This document shows, piece by piece, positions 38,818 to 48,997 of a DNA stretch of 64,000 nucleotides. Position numbers and translations under genes: made by a program. The notes beneath the pieces are model-generated. The model was not told the DNA's origin. It worked only from the letters and a program-made list of their open reading frames with translations, and searched no databases. Each line of letters starts with the position of its first letter. Position 1 is the first letter of the stretch. Source of the DNA: an uncultured Erythrobacter sp. (GTDB taxonomy: Bacteria; Pseudomonadota; Alphaproteobacteria; Sphingomonadales; Sphingomonadaceae); NCBI RefSeq assembly GCF_947502395.1, contig NZ_CANMZM010000003.1:434001-498000 (forward strand). The letters run 5' to 3'.

Positions 38818-41202
38818 ATGTTTTTGCACGATATTGGGATCATTCCGGGTCGCAATGACAGCGGTGAAGCAGGCAGAGGGCGCTCACAGCTGACAAATCT
38901 CAGCCGTAGAGGATTCGTCACAGGCTCGGGCCTGTTCGTGTTGGGGGTTACGCTTGCCGGCTGCTCAACCTATGTTGAACCAGAGGTCGATGCCGATGCC
39001 TTCGATCTGCCCGAAGCCGGGCCCAGTCCGCTGACTGAAGTGAAGGGCGGCGATGCCACGCCGACGCTCTGGATTGAGCTTGAGAAAGAAGGCAAGGTCA
39101 AGATCACCTGTCACCGCTCTGAGATGGGGCAGCAGGTGTGGACCTCGATGGCGCAAATCGTTGCCGACGAACTCGACGCCAATTGGGACGATGTCGCAAT
39201 CGTGCAGGCCGAAGGTCACGAGCGTTACGGCGACCAGAACACCGACGGTTCACGCTCCGTACGCTACAATTTCCACCGCTTGCGGGTTGCTGGTGCGGCG
39301 ATGAAGTACATGCTGATTGAGGCAGCCGCGCTTTATTGGAAGCTTGAACCCTCGCAATGCTCGGCATCCGAAGGCCTGGTTAGTAACGACCAGAATTCGG
39401 ACACGCTCTCATATGGCAATCTCGCTGAGCTTGCCGGAAAGCTACAGATCCCGGCTGAGGGCGATATCACGCTTAAAGAGCCGGATGAGTGGACCCTCAT
39501 CAACAAAGAAATCCCGTCGCTCACCATCCCCAAGCTGGTGAAGGGCGAGGGCACTTTCGGGATCGATGTCGATCGCCCGGGCATGGTCTACGCCGTTGTC
39601 GCTCGGCCGCCGCAGGTGTTTGGCCGTACCGGCAGCGTCGATGACAGCGCGGCGCTTGAAGTGCCCGGCGTGCTTCAGACTGTGCGACTTCCGGACGCGA
39701 CACCTCCCGCCGTATTCAACGCTCTCGGGGGCGTTGCTGTTGTTGCCGAAGACACCTGGGCCGCTATCCAAGGGCGCAATGCGCTCGATATCACTTGGCG
39801 CGATGGGCCAAATGCGAGTTACAATTCTGAAAGCTATGGCGAAGAGCTCAAGGCGACGGCGCGCAGGTCCGGTGCGGTGCGCCGGTCGCGCGGTGATGTG
39901 TCGTCAGCGCTTGGCTCAGCAACGACACGGATTGAGGCTGAATACTACGCGCCGCACCTCGCGCACTCACCGATGGAGCCGCCTGCTGCCACTGCTGAGT
40001 GGGACGGGGATACGCTCACTTGTTGGGCGTGTGTCCAAGACCCGCAGGCCACGCGCAACACTTTGGCCGACGTGCTCGGTGTGGACAAAGAGAACATCAC
40101 CGTCAACGCGACTTGGCTGGGCGGCGCGTTTGGGCGCAAATCCAAACCTGATTTTGTAATCGAAGCCGCTCTGATTGCGCGCGAAGTGGGCAAACCGGTC
40201 AAGGTCACTTGGACGCGCGAGGATGAGATCCGTCACGGTTTCTATCACTCGGTGAGCGCGCAATATATGGAGGCCGGGCTCGACGAAGACGGCAATTGCT
40301 CGGCCTATCTTCACCGCACTGCCTTTCCGCCGATTGCATCAACATTCGTGCCGGGTCTCGCTACACCAACCGATGGCGAGATGGGCCTGGGCGCGACTGA
40401 TGTGCCGTTCGCTACGCCCAATCTGCAGGTCGAATCGCGCGATGCCAAAGGGCACTTGCGGATCGGCTGGCTGCGCTCGGTCTCCAACATCTATCACGCC
40501 TTTGCGGTTCAAAGCTTTGCGGCCGAAATGGCACATGCAGCTGGGCGAGATCAGAAGGACTATCTGCTCGAGCTTATTGGGCCTGATCGCCAGATCGATC
40601 CGGGAAAAGAGGGCGCGATCTATTCGAACTACGATGCTTCGATCGAAGAATACCCGATTGAAACCGCGCGGCTCAAAAACGTGGTGAACCTCGTCGCTGA
40701 TATGGCTGATTGGGGGCGCAACCTGCCCGAGGGCAGCGGGCTTGGGATTGCGGTTCACCGTTCTTTCCTCTCCTATATCGCCACTGTCATTGAAGTATCA
40801 GTCAGCGATGATGGCGCGCTTACGATCCCGGGCATTTGGCTTGCCTGTGATGCCGGCACGGTGATCAATCCGCGGCATGTTCGCGCGCAATTGGAAGGCG
40901 GGACAATCTACGGTCTCTCCAACGCGCTCTATGGCGAGATTACCGCTCGCGATGGTGCAGTGGTTCAGGACAACTTCCCAAGCTGGCGCGTGATGCGGAT
41001 GGAAGAGGCCCCGCGCGCCTTTGAGGTGCAAATCGTGCCGTCAAATGCTCCGCCTGCCGGTGTGGGTGAACCGGGGACGCCGCCTGCGGCGCCAGCGCTC
41101 GCCAATGCGATTTTTAATGCAACGGGTCAGCGCATTCGCAATCTGCCGATCATCGGCGCGCAAGGCTCTCGCCTGACGCTCCCACAAGACGACAACGCAT
41201 AA
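38818..41202 (+). CDS. Molybdopterin-binding (IorB-like) subunit of xanthine dehydrogenase/isoquinoline 1-oxidoreductase family
   Basis: Twin-arginine [74 protein letters not shown]. Confidence 0.93.
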   Translation: MFLHDIGIIPGRNDSGEAGRGRSQLTNLSRRGFVTGSGLFVLGVTLAGCSTYVEPEVDADAFDLPEAGPSPLTEVKGGDATPTLWIELEKEGKVKITCHRSEMGQQVWTSMAQIVADELDANWDDVAIVQAEGHERYGDQNTDGSRSVRYNFHRLRVAGAAMKYMLIEAAALYWKLEPSQCSASEGLVSNDQNSDTLSYGNLAELAGKLQIPAEGDITLKEPDEWTLINKEIPSLTIPKLVKGEGTFGIDVDRPGMVYAVVARPPQVFGRTGSVDDSAALEVPGVLQTVRLPDATPPAVFNALGGVAVVAEDTWAAIQGRNALDITWRDGPNASYNSESYGEELKATARRSGAVRRSRGDVSSALGSATTRIEAEYYAPHLAHSPMEPPAATAEWDGDTLTCWACVQDPQATRNTLADVLGVDKENITVNATWLGGAFGRKSKPDFVIEAALIAREVGKPVKVTWTREDEIRHGFYHSVSAQYMEAGLDEDGNCSAYLHRTAFPPIASTFVPGLATPTDGEMGLGATDVPFATPNLQVESRDAKGHLRIGWLRSVSNIYHAFAVQSFAAEMAHAAGRDQKDYLLELIGPDRQIDPGKEGAIYSNYDASIEEYPIETARLKNVVNLVADMADWGRNLPEGSGLGIAVHRSFLSYIATVIEVSVSDDGALTIPGIWLACDAGTVINPRHVRAQLEGGTIYGLSNALYGEITARDGAVVQDNFPSWRVMRMEEAPRAFEVQIVPSNAPPAGVGEPGTPPAAPALANAIFNATGQRIRNLPIIGAQGSRLTLPQDDNA

Positions 41203-41217
41203 GGAAGGAGGATCAGG

Positions 41218-41673
41218 ATGGCTGTAACTCTTACAATCAACGGCGAGACCAAGTCGGTTGACGCTGCACCAGGTACTCCTTTGCTGTGGGTCCTGCGCGA
41301 TCATTTGAAAATGACTGGCACGAAGTTCGGTTGCGGAGTTGCCCAATGCGGCGCTTGCACCGTCCACGTCGATGGTGCGCCCACGCGTTCGTGCATTACG
41401 CCGCACGATTCTTTGGATGGCTCTGAAATCAAGACGATCGAAGGCGTCGACGGACGCGCTGCCGACGCAATTCGCGAGGCTTGGGTCGAGAACCAGGTGC
41501 CTCAATGCGGCTATTGTCAGGCAGGGCAAATCATGTCGGCATCGGCCCTGCTGGCAGAAAACCCCAGCCCGACCGATGCGGATATCGATAATGCGATGAG
41601 CGGAAATCTTTGCCGCTGTGCGACTTATATGAGCATCAGGCGCGCGATTAAGGATGCCGCGACCAAGATCTGA
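41218..41673 (+). CDS. (2Fe-2S)-binding (IorA-like) subunit
   Basis: KFGCGVAQCGACTVHVDG; PQCGYCQAGQIMSASALL; GNLCRCATYMSIRRAIKDAA. Confidence 0.95.
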   Translation: MAVTLTINGETKSVDAAPGTPLLWVLRDHLKMTGTKFGCGVAQCGACTVHVDGAPTRSCITPHDSLDGSEIKTIEGVDGRAADAIREAWVENQVPQCGYCQAGQIMSASALLAENPSPTDADIDNAMSGNLCRCATYMSIRRAIKDAATKI

Positions 41674-41879
41674 AACCTGCCGCAGGGAGGGGCATACCAA
41701 GCGACAGGAAACACTGTGGGTGTGACGACAGGTTTATGCACGCCTCCAAGCATGTGAAGAGCGTAAATTGCGAATGCGTCGGTTCGTCAAGGTAGCCTAT
41801 GCCATCACTACAACAGTGTAGTTGGCTAGCTGTCTAAAGAATCGATATCTCGCTCATGACGAGCATCCTGTGACCTCCT

Positions 41880-44800
41880 TCATTGACCCAATTCCATTGG
41901 ATAGGCTGGAGCTGGTCTTGCTGGCGGTGGGTTGTCTTCCAGCTGCTGCATCACCGTCGAAATCGCGGCTTCCAACTGGGTGTCTCGGCCTTGTTCCAAG
42001 GCGATAGGGTCAAGTTCAACCCGGATGTCTGGCACCGTGCCTTCGTTCTCAATGCTCCATCGACCTGAGCGGTCGAAGAACCGGAAGAATGGCACGGTAA
42101 GAAAGCCACCATCGATCAAACCTGGATTGGTGCTGATGCCGATCAATCCACCCCAGGTGCGTGTACCGATCAGCGTGCCGATCCCCGCCTCGCGGAAGGC
42201 ATAAGGCATCCAGTCACCGCCGGATCCTGCGTCCTGATCAATAAGCATGACCTTGGGCCCCCAGATGCCGCCGCCCGGCGTGCTCCAGTCGAGTCCTTCG
42301 CGGTCCTTCCAGCCCGAAAGCCATTTGCGGCTTAGAACGTCGATGATGTAGTTTGCTGCCTGACCACCACCGTTGGAGCGCTCATCCAGAATCAACGCCT
42401 GCTTGTCAGTTTGCGCAAAATACATGCGATTGAAGAAGGTATAACCTGCGCCTGCCGTGTTAGGCATGTAGACGTAAGCGACCTTACCATCGCTGGCTTG
42501 TTCAACACGTTTCCGGTTGGCTTCGATCCAATCCCACAGGCGAAGGCCATTCTCGCTTCCAACTGGTTCAATCACCGACGTGCGGCGGGTTCCGTTTGGC
42601 GTACTCGCTACGGTAAGCGATACTTGTGTGCTCGCCGCACCTGAAAGCACAGCATAGATATTGTCTGCCTCGGTCAGTTCCTGCCCGTTCACGGCGATAA
42701 TGTAGTCGCCTTCGTTGGCGTCCACGCCGGGCGCCGCCAAGGGAGCGGCAAGGAATGGATTCCACTGCTCGCCATCGTAGATCTTGGAAATGCGATAGCG
42801 GCCATTCGCAATTGCGATATCCGCGCCGAGAAGGCCAGGCGATGCCGAGGAATTGTCATAAAGCTCCCCACCACCCACACGGTTGTGGCCGACCTGCATT
42901 TCGCCGATCATTTCGACCAAAAGCTCGTTCAGATCCTCGCGCCGTCCGACGTGGGCGAGCAAGGGCTCATAACGGACGCGAACAGCTTCCCAATCGAGTC
43001 CATGCATATTGGGATCGTAGAAGTATTCTTTCTCCATACGCCAGACATCGTTGAAGATCTGCCGCCATTCCTGCGCAGGGTCGATCCGCATCCGAAGACC
43101 CGCAAGACTGACAGGCTTGGCCTCCAGCTTTTCTCCAGCATCGGCGGTTGAGAACGAGCCATCATGGTTGACCAAGAGCAGCTCGTCACCGCTTGCATTG
43201 GTTGAGACTTCGGTGAAGCCATCGCCTAGGGATGTGGCCTCGCGCTCTTTAAAGTCAAAACGCATCAGGCGCGCCATAGCTTCTCCCGCACCCGGTCCGG
43301 TTGCTGCGCCAGGTTGAGGATTATCGATGTAATAGAGGGCGCCGTCCTTGCCGCTCGCAAGGCTGGTGTAGCTGGCCTCTGTAACGGGCAAAGACACGGT
43401 GCGTGCAATCAATCCGTTTGGATCGACATTGACCGTGCCTTCAGAATTGCCGTTATCCTTGTCTTCGGTGTTATCGCTTTTCTCCTCATTGCCATCTTCA
43501 TTGGCGAGCACAGGTGCAAGTGGCGATTCTCCATCCGCTTCCAGCACCACAGCGTAGAGCCCGGAACGGAACGGCCTATCCTGTGTGGTCATATCCAGCC
43601 CCGCATAGATAGCACCTGCATTGGTGGACGCAGCAAAGTAGAGCAGCTTGCCGTCCTTGCTGAACATCGGGAACCCGATTTCGGCATAGTCCCCGGTGAC
43701 CGGATAGCTCTGTCGCGTCGACAGATCATAAAGATGCAGGCTAGCCACGGTGTTTGCGCCGCGCGTGGTGTAAGCGAGCCAGCGCCCCCTAGGCGATAGC
43801 ACCGCTTCAAAGTCATCATTGCGTCGGTCGCTGTCGGTGATCTCCCAAGATTGGCCGCTCTCGATGTCGAGAGCGTGGAGTTTCAGCTTGTTGCTTGCAT
43901 AGATAAGATGCTTGCCATCACCGCCCCAATCCACGAGCTGATAGAACTTATCTCCGAGAGCAATTGCGCGTTCGTCTTCGATTCCGCTCTGGTGCTCGAT
44001 TATGAGCGATTGAGTGGTTCCGTTGTCAGTGATGTAGGCGAGTTTCGTGCCATCATTTGACCAGACGGCCGTGTAGTCGCGCACGGACGCGCTGTTGGAG
44101 ATATTGCGAGTTGAGCCTTTGTCGGTTGGGACGGTGAAAACCTCGCCTCGCGCTGTGACTGCAACGCGTTTGCCCGATGGCGACAGTTGCGTGCTGGTCA
44201 CTTGGTCTTCAACCGATTTCCAACTGGGCTGGCGCTGCGGAAGATCGGCGCGCAAATCGATAGGGAGGGTGTTCACAGCGCCGCTACTCAGGCTGAGCTG
44301 TTTGATTTCGCCACCGGCCTCATAGACGATCGTGTCGCCGTGGGCATCAAAGGCGCGAATATCCCATTGCGCCTCGTTTGATATTTTGGTGATCGATCCA
44401 TCAGTGGGTGTGAACCGGAAGATATTGAGCACTTTGTCGTCGCGGTCGGAGAGGAAGTAAAGCTGCCCGCCAACCCACACTGGATTGAACTCCGTTGTGC
44501 GGTCCCCAGGAATGGTCTGTGCCGTTCCTCCCTCAAAATCGATCAGTTGAAGCGAGGGTGTCGCCCCGCCTCGATAACCGCGCCAGCCCGCCGTACCGCC
44601 GACCAAGCCATTGTAGCCCATCCAGCCAGGGACCGAGGCAAAGATACGGCCGCTCTCATCATAGGTGCCGTTGGCGATACGAGCTTCGGAAACCTTTTGC
44701 GGCAGACCGCCATCGAGTGAGACATGGTATAAATGCGCTGATCGACCATTGCCCCGTTCGCGAGGCGAAGTGATAGCAACCGCACCGCCACCCGGTGCCC

Positions 44801-45140
44801 AGTCAACCGCCGTGTCAGTAACCGGGTGCCATGTCAGTCGCTTCGCTTCGCCGCCGTTTGCTGAAACAACAAAGACATCGTCATTGCCATCATAGTTCGC
44901 AGTGAAGGCGACCATGGACCCGTCAGGAGAGAAGATGGGGTCGCGTTCATTTGCTGCATGCGAGGTGAGCCGTTTTGCATTACTGCCATCACGCTCCGCC
45001 ACCCAGATGTCGCCCGCATAAGCAAAAGCAATCGCATTGTCGCTGACAGCGGGATCGCGAAGCAATTTGGTCTGGGCATGAGCAGCGGTCGTGAGCGCGC
45101 TTCCGAGAAGAAGGGCGGTGGCTAGGTGGCGCAATTTCAT
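41880..45140 (-). CDS. Tricorn-like S41 family peptidase with N-terminal beta-propeller, secreted
   Basis: Signal peptide; WD40/TolB-like repeats (IFSPDGSMVAFTANYDGNDDVFVVSANGGEAKRLTWHP); PDZ; DERSNGGGQAANYIIDVLSRK; GSGGDWMPYAFREAGIGTLIGTRTWGG. Confidence 0.93.
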   Translation of the reverse strand: MKLRHLATALLLGSALTTAAHAQTKLLRDPAVSDNAIAFAYAGDIWVAERDGSNAKRLTSHAANERDPIFSPDGSMVAFTANYDGNDDVFVVSANGGEAKRLTWHPVTDTAVDWAPGGGAVAITSPRERGNGRSAHLYHVSLDGGLPQKVSEARIANGTYDESGRIFASVPGWMGYNGLVGGTAGWRGYRGGATPSLQLIDFEGGTAQTIPGDRTTEFNPVWVGGQLYFLSDRDDKVLNIFRFTPTDGSITKISNEAQWDIRAFDAHGDTIVYEAGGEIKQLSLSSGAVNTLPIDLRADLPQRQPSWKSVEDQVTSTQLSPSGKRVAVTARGEVFTVPTDKGSTRNISNSASVRDYTAVWSNDGTKLAYITDNGTTQSLIIEHQSGIEDERAIALGDKFYQLVDWGGDGKHLIYASNKLKLHALDIESGQSWEITDSDRRNDDFEAVLSPRGRWLAYTTRGANTVASLHLYDLSTRQSYPVTGDYAEIGFPMFSKDGKLLYFAASTNAGAIYAGLDMTTQDRPFRSGLYAVVLEADGESPLAPVLANEDGNEEKSDNTEDKDNGNSEGTVNVDPNGLIARTVSLPVTEASYTSLASGKDGALYYIDNPQPGAATGPGAGEAMARLMRFDFKEREATSLGDGFTEVSTNASGDELLLVNHDGSFSTADAGEKLEAKPVSLAGLRMRIDPAQEWRQIFNDVWRMEKEYFYDPNMHGLDWEAVRVRYEPLLAHVGRREDLNELLVEMIGEMQVGHNRVGGGELYDNSSASPGLLGADIAIANGRYRISKIYDGEQWNPFLAAPLAAPGVDANEGDYIIAVNGQELTEADNIYAVLSGAASTQVSLTVASTPNGTRRTSVIEPVGSENGLRLWDWIEANRKRVEQASDGKVAYVYMPNTAGAGYTFFNRMYFAQTDKQALILDERSNGGGQAANYIIDVLSRKWLSGWKDREGLDWSTPGGGIWGPKVMLIDQDAGSGGDWMPYAFREAGIGTLIGTRTWGGLIGISTNPGLIDGGFLTVPFFRFFDRSGRWSIENEGTVPDIRVELDPIALEQGRDTQLEAAISTVMQQLEDNPPPARPAPAYPMELGQ

Positions 45141-45507
45141 GAATCTCTCCTACGGCGTGGGGCGAGGTTGCCAAATCTTGTAATTAAATACCAGCCTTCT
45201 GAAAGATCGCGAGCTCGCCACCTTACTCAGATTTGTCCTGCCTCTCTCCAATTGCTCGTCCCATCAGAATCTCGATTCGGGATCGTGGCGAAGGAACCTC
45301 GCAGGACTTGGAAAGCCAATTGAGTTACCGGAAGCCGGCTTCACATCGATAATAGCCACTCAGTCGAGAGGCTAAGGAGATTCGGAGTATTTATGGATGC
45401 GACAAGCGCGAGAGCGCAGTCCCAGAAACGGCTGGAAGTAGCATCAAGCCAGATCCAATTTGTCTCGACGAAAGATGTCACAGACTATCTTAGTCATCTT
45501 AACGCGA

Positions 45508-45582
45508 TGGTGGGCGCGGCAAGGATTGAACTTGCGACCCCACCCGTGTGAAGGGTGTGCTCTACCACTGAGCTACGCGCCC
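45508..45582 (-). tRNA. tRNA-Val(CAC)
   Basis: Reverse complement GGGCGCGTAGCTCAGTGGTAGAGCACACCCTTCACACGGGTGGGGTCGCAAGTTCAATCCTTGCCGCGCCCACCA; cloverleaf, anticodon CAC, encoded CCA. Confidence 0.95.
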
Positions 45583-45682
45583 GCCCGTGCCGCGTGAGAA
45601 GGCTTAGTGACCTCTCAGGGCAGCGGTGCGGCTCTACTTTGGTGCCCGGATTTGTGCAAGCGACTGATCTCGGCACTGGCCC

Positions 45683-47581
45683 TTACTTCGAGAGCCAGGC
45701 ACCCATGATCTGCGCAACGCTCATGCTTTCACGCGTATTCACCGGGCGCGGATTGGAAGGGCATTCAAGGCAATAGGCTTGCACCCCCTCAGTCCCGCTC
45801 AGCATTTTTGCATCGCTTACCATTTGGCCCAGCAACACTTCGCGCTGTCGCGCGGCCATGGCGAAGAGATCGCCCCCACGCGCCATCGGAGCAGGAGCCA
45901 CGGCATTGGTAACGAGTTGGCGGATGAGTGAATCGTAATTGCCCGGCGCACTGCCGAGGAACATTGCGCTCCAATCGTCTTCTTCAAGGCTGGCTTCGGC
46001 AGCAACCCATTGCATTGCATCCTCAAGCCCGCCGAATTGGTCTATGAGCCCCAGTTGACGTGCTGTGCCGCCATCCCAGACGCGGCCTTGTGCGATCTGG
46101 TCCACCTTGTCGGTGGTCATGCCGCGCGCTTCACCAACAATGGTTAGGAAGTCAGTGTAGGTATCTTCAACCCCAGCTTGAAGGATAGCATCAAGCTCTG
46201 GGGAGAAGCCGTCGACGAGATCGGGTTGGCCGGAGAGGGGCGTGGTGCGGAAGCCTCCGGTGCTTACCCCAAGCTCTTCAGCCGTCCCTTCGAAGGTAGG
46301 GATTACGGCAAAGACACCGATAGAGCCGGTGATCGTTTCGGGCTGCGCAAAGATACGGTCCGCTTTGGTTGCCACCCAATAGCCACCGCTTGCGGCGACA
46401 TTGGCGAAGGAAACCGCGACGGGCACGTCTTTGTCGGCGCGGTACCGCTCAACAGCCTGACGAATATCTTCGGAAGCGATGGCTGAACCGCCGGGAGAAT
46501 CGACCCTGACCACAAGGCCCTTGATGTCGTCATCGCTCAGAGCCTTGTCGAGCAGCCCGACAATGCGCGCGCCGCCCGCTGTGCCAGGGCCAGCGTCGCC
46601 ATCAACGATGGTGCCCGCAACGGTGACGACGGCGATCTTGTTGCTCGATGAACCCGTACCTGGTCCGACATCAGCAAGGTAAGGGGCGAAGTCGCTCTTG
46701 GCATAAGTTCCTGGCTTTTCGTCAAATGCATCTTCTCCCGCAATCTCCGCGACATGCTTGCCGAACTCGACCTTGGTGCCGATTGTATCGACGAGCCCCG
46801 CTTCGAGCGCTGCCTCCGCGAGATCGCCGGAGGAGGCTTCGACCCAAGCAACGGGATCGCTAGTGATGCGGTCAAGCTCAAGAGAAGGGCGCGCCTTGCT
46901 CACATTGGCCTGCCATTCTTCCCATAAGGCGCCGTAGAGCGCTGCCAGATTCTCGCGACTGGCTTCTGAAGGGCCGTCGAGCAGGTAAGGCTCAACAGCC
47001 GATTTGAATGTGCCCACGCGGTAAACGCGGACGTTGACTTTGAGCTTTTCGAGAAGGTCGGCGTAATAGAGGCGTGCGCCACCCGGTCCCGCGATTGTGG
47101 CACCGCCCATCGGGTCCACCCAAACCTCGCTCGCGTGGGAAGCAAGGTGCATGTGGTCATCGCCGTAGCCAAGAGCATATGTCAGCACCGGCTTCTCGGC
47201 CTTGCGTACACGGTCCATTGCATCGGCGATTGATTGCATGTGAACCTGGCCGCCACCGATAAAGGTGCTCATATCCATCACGACTGCTTTCACGCGATCA
47301 TCGCTCGCCGCGGCGTCGAGTGCGCGAACCAAATCCCGTGCGCGCAACTCAACGGGCGGAGCAGCGCCACTGACCAATGTCTGGAAAGGGTCAACCTTGC
47401 TTTTCTCTTCTACCACGAAGCCGGTCATATCGATGTAGAGCGCGCCTTCACGCACCTGACCGGGGTTTGGCGTTGCGGAGAGGATGCTGAAGAGCGCTAC
47501 GAAAAACAGCAACATGAAAACAAGGACAAGGCCGTCCTTTATGCCGACGATGACTTTCCACGCTTTACCCAAGAAGCTCAT
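45683..47581 (-). CDS. sppA: Signal peptide peptidase SppA, 67K type
   Basis: KGLVVRVDSPGGSAIASEDIRQAVERYRADKDVPVAVSFANVAASGGYWVATKADRIFAQPETITGSIGV. Confidence 0.95.
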   Translation of the reverse strand: MSFLGKAWKVIVGIKDGLVLVFMLLFFVALFSILSATPNPGQVREGALYIDMTGFVVEEKSKVDPFQTLVSGAAPPVELRARDLVRALDAAASDDRVKAVVMDMSTFIGGGQVHMQSIADAMDRVRKAEKPVLTYALGYGDDHMHLASHASEVWVDPMGGATIAGPGGARLYYADLLEKLKVNVRVYRVGTFKSAVEPYLLDGPSEASRENLAALYGALWEEWQANVSKARPSLELDRITSDPVAWVEASSGDLAEAALEAGLVDTIGTKVEFGKHVAEIAGEDAFDEKPGTYAKSDFAPYLADVGPGTGSSSNKIAVVTVAGTIVDGDAGPGTAGGARIVGLLDKALSDDDIKGLVVRVDSPGGSAIASEDIRQAVERYRADKDVPVAVSFANVAASGGYWVATKADRIFAQPETITGSIGVFAVIPTFEGTAEELGVSTGGFRTTPLSGQPDLVDGFSPELDAILQAGVEDTYTDFLTIVGEARGMTTDKVDQIAQGRVWDGGTARQLGLIDQFGGLEDAMQWVAAEASLEEDDWSAMFLGSAPGNYDSLIRQLVTNAVAPAPMARGGDLFAMAARQREVLLGQMVSDAKMLSGTEGVQAYCLECPSNPRPVNTRESMSVAQIMGAWLSK

Positions 47582-47803
47582 TCTTATTCCTTGTCCATTT
47601 TTGGCATGCCGAGTCCTTGGCGGATCTAACGCGTCCGCGACCCCCGCAGTTCCCCTGGAACATAATGACGCAAACGTAAACTTCTAGAGCAAGTGTCCCA
47701 GCGAGGTGTTGAGTGTTCGATGCAGCTCGTCGAACTGCATTCTGTGAGCGATTGCGCAATTCGCACTGGACGGTTGGTTTAATCCAACTTAGGGGCATTG
47801 GCC

Positions 47804-48997
47804 ATGCATGAACTGCTGTTGGAAATTGAACAGTTTTGCCGCCGTCACGATATATCGGAGACGCGATTTGGCGAATTGGCGTTGAACGACAAGCCTTTTG
47901 TCGCGCAGCTAAGATCGGGGCGCGATTTGCGTAGTAGCACCGGCGCTCGGTTGAGGAATTTTATGGCTGAGTACGAGCGCGGGCAACCCGTTAGTGCCGC
48001 GATCTCTGATCGCTTCCCTGCCGGACGGCTCGCCTACCCTCACCGCGATTTAACCGGGATTAGCCAGCTTGAGCGGCACGAGATCCTCTACCTATTGGCA
48101 TCAGCCGAAGAGTGGGTGGAGCTTAACAGGGGACGATCCAAACGCGTTGAACTGCTGAACGGGCTCACCATAATCAACGCCTTCTTTGAGAACTCGACGC
48201 GGACGCTTCTAAGCTTTGAGATTGCCGGTAAGCGGTTGGGAGCAGATGTTGTGAATATGCACGCGGCGCAATCGAGCGTGAAGAAAGGTGAGACGCTGAT
48301 CGACACCGCAATCACTCTCAACGCGATGCGTGCGGATGCGATTGTGATCCGGCACGGGTCTAGCGGAGCGACGCAACTGATAGCCGACAAGGTCGATTGT
48401 CCAGTGTTAAACGCGGGCGATGGTCAGCACGAACATCCGACCCAGGCGTTGCTTGATGCGCTTGCGCTGCGGGAGGCTCTGGCAGCTCGAGGTGAGGGTG
48501 GTGAGGATTTCACCGGTCGCTCCATCCTGATCTGTGGGGACATTCTGCATAGCCGGGTGGCGCGGTCCAACATCCTGTGCCTTCAGGCGATGGGTGCCAA
48601 GGTGCGATTGTGTTCTCCCCCCGCGTTAATGCCACAAGGGGTGGAAATCATGGGGGCTGAGCCTTTTCATGATTTCGACGCCGCGCTTTCAGGAAGCGAC
48701 GTGGTGATGATGCTTCGTTTGCAGTCGGAGCGCATGTCGGGGCAGTTCATTCCTTCGGCGCGGGAGTACCATCACCTTTATGGTCTTACGAAAGCGCGCC
48801 TTGAACGCGCTGCGCCTAACGCGCTTGTTATGCATCCGGGGCCGATGAATCGCGGCGTAGAGATCGACAGTGAAGTGGCAGATATGCTCGACCGCTCGAT
48901 TATTACCAGTCAGGTTGAGATGGGGGTCGCAATCCGCATGGCGTGCCTTGATGTGCTCACGAGAGCGGGGCGCGGCGTTGAGGGGTGGGCAGCATGA
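47804..48997 (+). CDS. pyrB: Aspartate carbamoyltransferase with N-terminal HTH-like domain in one ORF
   Basis: N-terminal ~60 aa [57 protein letters not shown], then [26 protein letters not shown]...[10 protein letters not shown]...[13 protein letters not shown]. Confidence 0.93.
   Translation: MHELLLEIEQFCRRHDISETRFGELALNDKPFVAQLRSGRDLRSSTGARLRNFMAEYERGQPVSAAISDRFPAGRLAYPHRDLTGISQLERHEILYLLASAEEWVELNRGRSKRVELLNGLTIINAFFENSTRTLLSFEIAGKRLGADVVNMHAAQSSVKKGETLIDTAITLNAMRADAIVIRHGSSGATQLIADKVDCPVLNAGDGQHEHPTQALLDALALREALAARGEGGEDFTGRSILICGDILHSRVARSNILCLQAMGAKVRLCSPPALMPQGVEIMGAEPFHDFDAALSGSDVVMMLRLQSERMSGQFIPSAREYHHLYGLTKARLERAAPNALVMHPGPMNRGVEIDSEVADMLDRSIITSQVEMGVAIRMACLDVLTRAGRGVEGWAA

Noticed and set aside
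45393-45551. Small ORF MDATSARAQSQKRLEV...ARIELATPPV overlapping tRNA-Val antisense
   Set aside because: C-terminal ARIELATPPV is the usual antisense-tRNA translation artefact; no independent support.
45508-45582. tRNA genes as integration sites for a mobile island
   Set aside because: No integrase, direct repeat or compositional break seen next to tRNA-Val or tRNA-Leu.
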